In this document: piece by piece, positions 1 through 4,921 of the stretch | How the letters are laid out: each line of letters opens with the position of its first letter | Position numbering within the stretch: the stretch's first letter is position 1 | Assembly: GCA_946480925.1 (NCBI GenBank) | Contig: CAMLLU010000123.1 | Location: 1-8,334 of the forward strand | DNA from: an uncultured Rivibacter sp. | Lineage (GTDB): Bacteria > Pseudomonadota > Gammaproteobacteria > Burkholderiales > Burkholderiaceae | Direction: 5' to 3' | Length of the DNA stretch: 8,334 nucleotides | Position numbers and translations under genes: made by a program | Notes under the pieces: generated by a model | Databases searched by the model: none | Told to the model about the DNA's origin: nothing | Seen by the model: the letters and a program-made list of their open reading frames with translations, nothing else

Positions 1-5
1 AACGT

Positions 6-48
6 CAATTGGGCCGAACGGCCCGATCAGATTGCTTCGGCCCAATTG
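6..48. repeat. Nested inverted repeat at left edge
   Basis: CAATTGGGCCGAA at 6-18 is the exact reverse complement of TTCGGCCCAATTG at 36-48, giving a 13-bp stem with a 17-nt loop. A second, competing stem lies inside it: GGGCCG at 11-16 pairs with CGGCCC at 19-24. The two stems share bases and cannot form together. No T-run follows on either strand, so a classical intrinsic terminator is not supported. The gene it might serve lies outside the window. The rest of 49-192 shows no recognisable gene or site. Confidence 0.55.
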
Positions 49-192
49 CTGTGCTTGTGGTCATCTTGTCCTCCCACATCCCCTGGAACTCAAGGCGAAC
101 CCTCTTTGGGCCGATGCACTGGCAGCTTAGGCCGCCCGAATTTCCGCGGATGGAATCGTTTCACGACGTCCGAGCCCACCGGTGGCGATCAT

Positions 193-513
193 ACGGAGGC
201 CCCCACGCAGGCGTCATGGCCCCCTTCGGAGGGGCTCGAGCCGTCCGGCCCGGCGAGCGCAGCGGGCACGCCCCGTCGGCTGCTGGATCGCGTGCGCGAT
301 GCGATCCGCCTGCGGCACTATTCGGTCCGCACCGAGGACACCTATGTGGACTGGGCCCGCCGGTTCATCTTGTTCCACGGCAAGCGCCACCCGGAATCGA
401 CGGGGGCGGCCGACGTCGAGGCGTTCCTGACTCATCTGGCCATCGAGCGGGGTGTGGCGGCTGCCACGCAGAACCAGGCCAAGTCGGCGTTGCGGGCAGC
501 AGTGGCCGGGTGA
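193..513 (+). pseudogene. Integron-type tyrosine recombinase, N-terminal remnant
   Basis: Frame 1 encodes a block beginning RRLLDRVRDAIRLRHYS at 274 and running through WARRFILFHGKRHP and VEAFLTHLAIERGV to about 492. This matches the N-terminal SAM-like core-binding domain of integron integrases (compare IntI1, where a helix with HYSLRTEQAYVNW precedes FHGVRHP and VEAFLSWLA). The similarity stops after QAKSAL, where the family normally continues with an LLFLY-type segment, and the frame ends at a TGA (511-513) a few codons later. The whole catalytic domain (Arg-His-Arg-Tyr) is absent, so the product cannot recombine DNA. No good start codon or ribosome site is seen just ahead of the homology; the frame is open back to an ATG at 46, but that part has no family likeness. 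The left boundary given here is therefore approximate. A phage-type SAM-like integrase is the alternative, though the motif order favours integron integrase. Confidence 0.75.
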
Positions 514-745
514 GTCCGAGGAGCCGGAGATGTCGACATTCGATCGAGCTGCGGACGTTCACGGGCGCGAGCCAACCCGTGAACGTCCGCAGCACGTTCC
601 AGACCGGTCCGTGGCGGGGCGACTGACAGCACGCTGCCATGTCCGGAATGAGGCCTGACCTGTGAGTCCGAAGGGAGGGTTCGAAGGGCAGCATCACTGC
701 GGAGCAGTCCTTCACGACCCGAAGTCGACACCGCAGTCCCACCCC
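514..745. other. Non-coding stretch after integrase remnant
   Basis: No supported gene lies between the integrase remnant and the fnr stop codon. It holds the perfect hairpin at 548-593. A weaker stem-loop also lies just past the fnr stop: ACTGCGG at 696-702 against CCGCAGT at 731-737, with a local ACTGC-GGA-GCAGT hairpin at 696-708. Either could sit in the 3' end of the fnr transcript, but neither is followed by a T-run on the minus strand. Open frames here are short, or are antisense extensions of fnr. Confidence 0.5.
548..593. repeat. 18-bp perfect hairpin repeat
   Basis: GCTGCGGACGTTCACGGG at 548-565 is the exact reverse complement of CCCGTGAACGTCCGCAGC at 576-593, with a 10-nt loop (CGCGAGCCAA). 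A perfect 18-bp stem is far beyond chance and suggests a REP-like intergenic element, a protein-binding palindrome or a recombination hairpin. It begins about 55 bp after the point where the integrase similarity breaks. No T-run follows on either strand. Only one copy is in the window, so its repeated status cannot be tested here. Confidence 0.7.
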
Positions 746-1561
746 TCAACACCTCGCCCCATTCATCAACCTCCTCAACCCCTCCTGGTCGAGGATGCGG
801 ATCTGTCGTTGCTTCACCTCCAGCAGCTTTTCGTCCTGGAAGCGCGAGAACGTGCGGCTCACGGTTTCTAGCTTCAGGCCCAGGTAGCTGCCGATCTCTT
901 CGCGCGTCATGCGCAGTACGAGGGCTGAAGGTGAAAACCCGCGTGCCTGCAGGCGCTGCGTGAGGTTGAGCAAGAAGGCCGCGAGGCGCTCTTCGGCGCG
1001 CATGCTGCCCAGCAGCAGCATCACGCCGTGGTCGCGCACGATCTCGCGGCTCATGATCTTGTTGAACTGGCGCTGCAGGTCGTTGAACTCGCGGCTCAGT
1101 TCTTCGAGGCGGTCGTAGGGGATCACGCAGACCTGCGAGTCTTCCAGCGCCACCGCGTTGCAGCTGTGGCGGTCGTTGCTGATGCCGTCGAGCCCCAGCA
1201 GTTCGCCGGCCATCTGGAAGCCGGTCACCTGGTCGCGGCCGTCTTCGGAAGAGACGCAGGTCTTGAAGAAGCCGGTGCGCACCGCGTAGATGGACTGGAA
1301 CTCGTCGCCCGCGCGAAACAGCAGGCTGCCGCGCGGCACGGTGCGGCGTTGCGCCACCATGTTGTCGAGCCGTTCCAGCTCGGCATCGGGCAGGCCGACC
1401 GGCAGGCACAGCTCGCGCAGGTTGCAGCTCGAGCAGGCCACCTTGAACGACGACGCACGGTGGCTGCTGCCGCTGCTGTGGTGAAGGGTGGCGCTGTCGC
1501 AGGGGGCCTCGGGCAGAGGAACGGGGGTCATCGAGTGCTCCAGTGGCGGCAGGCCGTGCAT
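746..1561 (-). CDS. fnr: Fnr, oxygen-sensing [4Fe-4S] transcriptional regulator
   Basis: This is the global regulator of the anaerobic switch. In the absence of oxygen, a [4Fe-4S] cluster lets the protein dimerise and bind TTGAT-N4-ATCAA sites. In the longest frame (from 1606, 286 residues) the cluster ligands are C58, C61 and C67 (a CX2CX5C motif) plus C160. The C67-C160 distance is 93 residues, exactly that of C29-C122 in E. coli FNR. The recognition helix LETVSRTFSRF carries E247, S250 and R251, again at the E. coli spacing. A cyclic-nucleotide-like barrel (about 88-165) and a long dimer helix (about 178-205) lie between.

The frame can start at 1606, 1561 or 1531. I prefer 1561 (271 residues): GAGG lies 6 nt before that ATG, whereas 1606 has no ribosome site and lies upstream of the predicted transcription start. 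The ATG at 1531 (261 residues) also has a GGAG 6 nt ahead and is nearly as likely. The gene is divergent from hemN and probably autoregulated through the shared anaerobox. The family call is secure; the start is not. Confidence 0.95.
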   Translation of the reverse strand: MHGLPPLEHSMTPVPLPEAPCDSATLHHSSGSSHRASSFKVACSSCNLRELCLPVGLPDAELERLDNMVAQRRTVPRGSLLFRAGDEFQSIYAVRTGFFKTCVSSEDGRDQVTGFQMAGELLGLDGISNDRHSCNAVALEDSQVCVIPYDRLEELSREFNDLQRQFNKIMSREIVRDHGVMLLLGSMRAEERLAAFLLNLTQRLQARGFSPSALVLRMTREEIGSYLGLKLETVSRTFSRFQDEKLLEVKQRQIRILDQEGLRRLMNGARC

Positions 1562-1583
1562 GACCTGCCTCAAGATGGCATCG

Positions 1584-1589
1584 ATTCTT
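1584..1589 (-). promoter_or_regulatory. Predicted -10 element of fnr
   Basis: On the minus strand these bases read AAGAAT, four of six matches to TATAAT. They lie exactly where a -10 element belongs if the anaerobox at 1612-1625 is centred at -41.5, which puts the fnr transcript start near 1577. This is the usual class II arrangement for FNR activation. The leader would be about 16 nt to the ATG at 1561, or 46 nt to that at 1531. Confidence 0.5.
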
Positions 1590-1611
1590 TCGCTGCCGGC
1601 AGGCATGGGGC

Positions 1612-1625
1612 TTGACCCACATCAA
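1612..1625. promoter_or_regulatory. FNR-binding site (anaerobox) shared by fnr and hemN
   Basis: TTGACCCACATCAA matches the FNR consensus TTGAT-N4-ATCAA at nine of ten defined bases and fits the relaxed TTGAY-N4-RTCAA form completely. It is the only such site between the divergent fnr and hemN genes. It is near-symmetric, so it could serve either direction. At -41.5 it gives a good -10 on the fnr side (AAGAAT) and a weaker one on the hemN side (CACAGT). Binding by Fnr, or by either of the two Fnr-like proteins encoded downstream, is inferred from their shared Glu-Ser-Arg recognition residues. Confidence 0.85.
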
Positions 1626-1647
1626 GCCGTTGCGGCGTTGAGCTGGG

Positions 1648-1653
1648 CACAGT
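1648..1653 (+). promoter_or_regulatory. Possible -10 element of hemN
   Basis: CACAGT matches TATAAT at three of six positions. It lies at the spacing expected for a class II FNR promoter centred on 1612-1625, which would place the transcript start at about 1660, the A of the hemN ATG. The match is weak, so a different promoter geometry is possible. Confidence 0.3.
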
Positions 1654-1659
1654 CTCGGC

Positions 1660-3084
1660 ATGACGCAAACTCGGCCCTCCACGACGAAGCACAACACATC
1701 GGCACCGCTCGACGAAGCGTTGCTGCGGCGTTTCGACGTGCCGGGGCCGCGCTACACCTCCTATCCCACGGCCGATCGTTTCGTCGAAGCCTTCGGGCCC
1801 GAGGACTACCGCCGCGTGCTGCAGCAGCGCGCGCAGGGCGCCACGGTGGGTGGGCGCACGCCCTTGTCGCTGTACGTGCACATACCGTTCTGCGAATCGG
1901 TGTGCTACTACTGCGCCTGCAACAAGGTGGTCACGCGCCACCACGAGCGTGCAGCCGAATACCTGGCCGCGCTCGAAGCCGAAATGGCGCTGCACGTGGC
2001 GGTGCTGGGGCGCGCCGAGCGCGTGTCACAGCTGCACCTGGGCGGCGGCACGCCCACCTTCCTGTCCGACGCCGAGCTGCAGCAGCTCATGGCGGCCATT
2101 CGCTGCCACTTCTCGCTGGCCCCGGGGGCAGAGACCTCCATCGAGGTGGATCCGCGCACGGTGAGCGAAGAGCGCCTGCGGTTACTCGCGCAGCTGGGCT
2201 TCAACCGCCTGAGCTTCGGCGTGCAGGACTTCGACCCGCAGGTGCAGAAGGCCGTGAACCGCGTGCAGCCTTATGAAAGCGTGCGGGCGCTGGTGGAGGC
2301 TTCGCGCCGCATCGGCTTCGAGTCGCTCAACGTCGACCTCATCTACGGCTTGCCCAAGCAGACGCCGGAGTCCTTTGCTCGCACGGTGGCGCAGGTGGGC
2401 GAGCTGCGACCCGACCGCATTGCGCTGTATGCCTATGCGCACCTGCCGCAGCGCTTCAAGCCGCAGCGCCGCATCGACGACCATGCGCTGCCCACGGGGG
2501 CGCAGCGCGTCGCGATGCTGCAGCAGGGCATGGCGGGTTTTCAGCAGCAGGGCTACGTCTACATCGGCATGGACCATTTCGCGCTGCCCAACGACACGCT
2601 GGCCGTGGCCAAGCGGCAGGGGCGGCTGCACCGCAATTTCCAGGGCTACAGCACGCAGCCCGACTGCGACCTCATCGGCCTGGGGGTTTCGGCCATCGGC
2701 CGCATGGGGGCCACCTACAGCCAGAACGCCAAGACGCTGCCGGAGTACTACGACGCGGTGCGCCAGGGCGAGCTGCCCATCGTGCGCGGGCTGGCCCTGA
2801 GCCGCGACGACCTGGTGCGGCGCGCGGTGATCATGGCGCTCATGTGCCAGGGGCGGGTGGAGTTCGAATCCATCGAGCTCGCGCACCTCATCGACATGCG
2901 GCAGTACTTCACCGCCGAGTTCGAGCAGCTGCAGCCGCTGGTGCAGCAGGGGCTGGTGGAGCTGGAGCCCGGCGCCATTCAGGTAACGCCGATGGGCTGG
3001 CATTTCGTGCGCGCGGTGGCCATGGTGTTCGACCGCTACCTGCAGGCCGACCGGCTGCGCGAGCGCTTCTCGCGAATCATCTGA
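1660..3084 (+). CDS. hemN: Oxygen-independent coproporphyrinogen III oxidase HemN
   Basis: This cytoplasmic radical-SAM enzyme converts coproporphyrinogen III to protoporphyrinogen IX by two oxidative decarboxylations without oxygen. It supplies haem under anoxic or microoxic growth. The 474-residue protein matches E. coli HemN (457) from end to end. It has GPRYTSYPTA at 29-38, the cluster motif YVHIPFCESVCYYCACNK (C78, C82, C85, plus the conserved fourth C87), and GGGTPT at 128-133 for S-adenosylmethionine binding. Further matches are IEVDPR at 161-166, FNRLSFGVQDF at 181-191, DLIYGLPKQTPESF at 226-239, a GMDHFALP segment, and the family C-terminus FSRII. True HemN, rather than the HemW relative, is indicated by the CxC after the cluster motif and by the intact C-terminal domain.

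The ATG at 1660 leaves 30 residues before RYTSYPTA (20 in E. coli), which is normal. No clear ribosome site precedes it. Induction by Fnr when oxygen is low is inferred from the anaerobox 35 bp upstream. Confidence 0.96.
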   Translation: MTQTRPSTTKHNTSAPLDEALLRRFDVPGPRYTSYPTADRFVEAFGPEDYRRVLQQRAQGATVGGRTPLSLYVHIPFCESVCYYCACNKVVTRHHERAAEYLAALEAEMALHVAVLGRAERVSQLHLGGGTPTFLSDAELQQLMAAIRCHFSLAPGAETSIEVDPRTVSEERLRLLAQLGFNRLSFGVQDFDPQVQKAVNRVQPYESVRALVEASRRIGFESLNVDLIYGLPKQTPESFARTVAQVGELRPDRIALYAYAHLPQRFKPQRRIDDHALPTGAQRVAMLQQGMAGFQQQGYVYIGMDHFALPNDTLAVAKRQGRLHRNFQGYSTQPDCDLIGLGVSAIGRMGATYSQNAKTLPEYYDAVRQGELPIVRGLALSRDDLVRRAVIMALMCQGRVEFESIELAHLIDMRQYFTAEFEQLQPLVQQGLVELEPGAIQVTPMGWHFVRAVAMVFDRYLQADRLRERFSRII

Positions 3085-3099
3085 TGCACACATACACGC

Positions 3100-3115
3100 A
3101 CACAAGCACACAAGC
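3100..3115 (+). repeat. Tandem ACACAAGC repeat in CA-rich spacer
   Basis: Two exact copies of ACACAAGC lie at 3100-3107 and 3108-3115. They sit within a 37-nt spacer (3085-3121) that is almost wholly alternating A/C and G-poor. The spacer separates hemN from the membrane-protein gene and contains no Shine-Dalgarno sequence. Its low pairing potential on the transcript may keep the GTG start at 3122 accessible; that is inference. Confidence 0.5.
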
Positions 3116-3121
3116 ACGCAC

Positions 3122-3817
3122 GTGGACTTCGCCCTCATCTTGAGCGCAGCCCTGCTGGGCCTGGCCGGTGCGCCGCATTGCGCTGCCATGTGCGGCGCGG
3201 CCAGCGCCGGCGTGGTGCGGGCCTGCGGGGCAGGGCACGCGCAGCAGGGCTGGGCGGCGTTCCTCTCGGGCCGCACGCTGGGCTACGCGGCGGGGGGCGC
3301 GGTGGCGGCCTCGGCGGTGTCTGCGCTCGCGGTGCTGGGTGAATCGGCTGGCGTGGTGCGCATGTTGTGGACGCTGCTGCACCTGGCCGCCTTCGGGCTG
3401 GGGCTGTGGCTGCTCGTTACCGGGCGCCAGCCGGCGTGGTTCAAGCAGCTGGGCCGCGCCCCGGTGGCGCCTGCGGCCGGTGGCTGGCAGCGCATGCAAG
3501 GGCCGTTGCGCGCTGGCGTGGCCGGGGCGGCGTGGCTGGCCTGGCCTTGCGGGCTGCTGCAGTCGGCGCTCGTGGTGGCGGCGCTGGCCAACACCGCGGC
3601 CGTGGGCGCGTTGGCAATGCTGTCGTTTTCAGCGACCTCGTCGTTGGGGCTGGTGGCGGTGCCCGTGCTGGCCTCGCGCCAGGTGGGAGGGCGGTTGAAC
3701 CTGCTGCAGTCGCCGGTGTGGGCGGTGCGGCTGGCGGGGCTGGCGTTGGCCGCGGGCTCGGGCTGGGCGCTGGGGCACGGCCTGTGGCAGCGCGTTGCGG
3801 CGTTGTGCGGGCTTTGA
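3122..3817 (+). CDS. SafE/DsbD_2-type integral membrane protein
   Basis: This is a hydrophobic 231-residue inner-membrane protein of the family annotated as sulfite exporter TauE/SafE or 'cytochrome c biogenesis transmembrane region' (UreH/DsbD_2 type). It has about six membrane segments, near 3-30, 50-78, 80-101, 133-158, 160-185 and 200-221. Family marks are LLGLAGAPHCAAMCGAASAG at 11-30 (His19, Cys20, Met23, Cys24: an HCxxMCG motif suited to metal or thiol chemistry), GRTLGYAAGGA at 50-60, and the WPCG at 141-144 that opens the second half.

The substrate cannot be read from the sequence. In related bacteria such genes often lie near cbb3-oxidase maturation genes, hemN and fnr, so copper handling or thiol/cytochrome maturation is more likely than sulfite export. 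The start is a GTG 37 bp after hemN with no ribosome site; no other start lies upstream in frame. Co-transcription with hemN is likely. A low-pairing CA-rich spacer precedes it. Confidence 0.85.
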   Translation: MDFALILSAALLGLAGAPHCAAMCGAASAGVVRACGAGHAQQGWAAFLSGRTLGYAAGGAVAASAVSALAVLGESAGVVRMLWTLLHLAAFGLGLWLLVTGRQPAWFKQLGRAPVAPAAGGWQRMQGPLRAGVAGAAWLAWPCGLLQSALVVAALANTAAVGALAMLSFSATSSLGLVAVPVLASRQVGGRLNLLQSPVWAVRLAGLALAAGSGWALGHGLWQRVAALCGL

Positions 3818-3836
3818 AGGGGCGGGCCAGGCATGA

Positions 3837-3850
3837 ATGATCCACGTCAA
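3837..3850. promoter_or_regulatory. Probable Fnr/Dnr-type binding site
   Basis: ATGAT-CCAC-GTCAA fits the relaxed TTGAY-N4-RTCAA form at nine of ten positions, with A replacing the first T. Its centre is about 91 bp before the ATG at 3935. It shares the CCAC spacer with the site at 1612-1625. The -10 expected at 3873-3878 for a -41.5 class II promoter (CTCAGC) is poor, so the site may act otherwise or be a chance match. Confidence 0.5.
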
Positions 3851-3920
3851 CCAGCGGTCGCAGCCGGGTTGTCTCAGCACAAACAGGCAGAGCCAGGGGA
3901 CTGCGACAGTGACTGCCCCG

Positions 3921-3927
3921 AAGGAGG
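3921..3927 (+). promoter_or_regulatory. Strong Shine-Dalgarno that fixes the start at 3935
   Basis: AAGGAGG lies 7 nt before the ATG at 3935, an almost ideal ribosome site. It makes that codon a much better start than the in-frame ATG at 3833, which lacks one. Confidence 0.85.
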
Positions 3928-3934
3928 GTTCGCC

Positions 3935-4744
3935 ATGGACACCGCATCCACACTGACAGCATCCACACCGCCCACGTCCGCACTGCCGCTGCCGGCGCGG
4001 CACGCCAACAACGCCCAGCCCTCGCAAGAGGGCCGGTTCGAGCTGGCGGGCAGCAGTGCCTTCGAGGGCGCGTTGCAGGCCGCATTGCCACGGCGTGCGT
4101 TGCTGCCGGTGCAGGCGATCAAGGAACTGGCCGAGCTGGCGCGGCATCGCCGCTGCCAGGCGGGCGACGTGCTGGCGCGGCGTGGGCAGGTGGCCGGTGC
4201 GTGCTGGCTGCTGGGCAGTGGCAGCGTGGCGCTGGGCGTGCTGGGTGCGCAAGGCGTGCTCGCACACGTGCGCACCATGCAGCGACAGGGCTGGCTGGAC
4301 CTTTCCAGCGTGCTGCTCGACGACACGCACGTCGAAGACGTGGTTTGCGAAACCACGGCCGAGCTGTGGCAGCTGCCCGCGGCGCCGCTGCGCGCCTGCT
4401 GTGCCCGCCACCCGGCGCTGATGAGCGCACTGGCCCTGTCACTGGCCAAGGGCGTGCAACAGCTCACGCTCGAAGCACGCGTGCTCATGACCAAGGACGT
4501 GCAGGCCCGCTGCGCCACCTGGCTGCTCGAGCATGCGCAGCCGAACATGCCGGTGGACGGCACGCCCACCGCGGGCGTGGCGCTCAACCAGCGCAAACGC
4601 TCGGTGGCCCTGCAGCTGGGCACCACGCCCGAGACCTTCTCGCGCGTGCTGTCGCAGCTGCGCAGCAAGGGACTCATCGAGGTGCAGGGCTACCGCATCA
4701 CGCTGCTGGACCTCGCGGCGTTGCGCAAGGTTGCGGGGGTTTGA
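3935..4744 (+). CDS. Crp/Fnr-family regulator, Dnr/NnrR-like
   Basis: The 269-residue protein is a transcriptional regulator with a diverged effector barrel (about 65-155), a dimer helix (about 160-185) and a C-terminal winged helix (about 195-265). The DNA-reading segment VALQLGTTPETFSRVLSQLR has E233, S236 and R237, the triad that reads TTGAT half-sites in FNR. The LGTTPETxSRVL wording is typical of Dnr/NnrR-type nitric-oxide-responsive regulators.

There is no N-terminal CX2CX5C cluster motif. Cysteines are C74, C90, C138, C155, C156 and C193. The nucleotide-binding Arg-Ser-Ala signature of CRP is not seen, so cAMP sensing is unlikely. Residues 1-45 are Ala/Thr/Pro-rich and probably disordered. 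The frame is open back to 3833, but the AAGGAGG at 3921-3927 selects 3935. The gene follows the SafE-type gene by 117 bp with a possible Fnr-type site between, so it may have its own promoter. The family is certain; the signal is inference. Confidence 0.9.
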   Translation: MDTASTLTASTPPTSALPLPARHANNAQPSQEGRFELAGSSAFEGALQAALPRRALLPVQAIKELAELARHRRCQAGDVLARRGQVAGACWLLGSGSVALGVLGAQGVLAHVRTMQRQGWLDLSSVLLDDTHVEDVVCETTAELWQLPAAPLRACCARHPALMSALALSLAKGVQQLTLEARVLMTKDVQARCATWLLEHAQPNMPVDGTPTAGVALNQRKRSVALQLGTTPETFSRVLSQLRSKGLIEVQGYRITLLDLAALRKVAGV

Positions 4745-4748
4745 CGGC

Positions 4749-4787
4749 CCGGGCTTCATGCAGCACTTCACGTGTTGCAGGGCCCGG
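4749..4787 (+). terminator. Bulged stem-loop after the Dnr-like gene
   Basis: The loop-proximal stem pairs TGCAGCAC (4759-4766) with GTGTTGCA (4772-4779), with one G-T wobble and a 5-nt loop. A second stem pairs CCGGGC (4749-4754) with GCCCGG (4782-4787) across an internal bulge. It begins 4 bp after the stop codon, which suits a terminator, but no T-run follows. Factor-independent termination is therefore doubtful. Confidence 0.4.
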
Positions 4788-4806
4788 TAAACCGCGCGCA
4801 CGGGCT

Positions 4807-4839
4807 GTTTACCGACCGTTTACGCAGCGTTACCCAACG
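4807..4839 (+). repeat. Three 11-bp phased repeats upstream of the Fnr-like gene
   Basis: GTTTACCGACC (4807-4817), GTTTACGCAGC (4818-4828) and GTTACCCAACG (4829-4839) lie end to end at an 11-bp period, about one helical turn. Each opens with GTTTAC or GTTACC. The first also forms an inverted pair with GGTAAAC at 4786-4792. Same-face phasing just upstream of a promoter-like sequence suggests an operator for a cooperatively binding regulator. No known regulator is assigned. Confidence 0.45.
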
Positions 4840-4860
4840 ACATGGGCCATTGGCCGCCGG

Positions 4861-4889
4861 TTGTCAGCCGCTTTCTAAGCTCCTCTCAT
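4861..4889 (+). promoter_or_regulatory. Candidate sigma-70 promoter of the Fnr-like gene
   Basis: TTGTCA at 4861-4866 matches TTGACA at five of six positions. After a 17-bp spacer, TCTCAT at 4884-4889 matches TATAAT at four of six. The predicted transcript would start near 4896 and give a leader of about 26 nt. No TTGAT-N4-ATCAA site was found in this intergenic region. Confidence 0.45.
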
Positions 4890-4906
4890 CGAACAGCCCA
4901 CACCGT

Positions 4907-4913
4907 GAGAGGG
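4907..4913 (+). promoter_or_regulatory. Ribosome site that selects the start at 4922
   Basis: GAGAGGG lies 8 nt before the ATG at 4922. The frame is open further upstream to 4772, but that stretch runs over the promoter-like and repeat sequences, so the start at 4922 is preferred. Confidence 0.75.
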
Positions 4914-4921
4914 ATCCAGAA

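Noticed and set aside
6..48. attC recombination site, because of the nearby integron integrase remnant and R-box-like ATTGGGC / GCCCAAT
   Set aside because: The boxes face the wrong way for attC (RYYYAAC should come first and GTTRRRY last), each departs from consensus at the key C or G, and no L-boxes or extrahelical bases are seen.
548..593. attC site or intrinsic terminator
   Set aside because: The stem is perfect with no unpaired bases and no GTTRRRY core, so it does not look like attC. There is no T-run on either side, so an intrinsic terminator is not supported.
9..626. 205-residue open frame on the plus strand over the integrase remnant
   Set aside because: It runs in a different frame from the recognisable integrase block, is rich in Arg/Gly/Pro as GC-rich shadows are, and shows no family likeness.
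432..1697. 421-residue minus-strand frame over fnr
   Set aside because: It is a shadow of fnr in another frame. The real frame has exact Fnr ligand and recognition residues.
2182..3276. 364-residue minus-strand frame opposite hemN
   Set aside because: It is antisense to conserved HemN motifs with His/Arg/Gln-rich low-complexity translation typical of a shadow.
4772..4921. N-terminal extension of the Fnr-like regulator from 4772
   Set aside because: The stretch covers a hairpin arm, phased repeats and a promoter-like pair, has no family likeness, and a good ribosome site precedes 4922.
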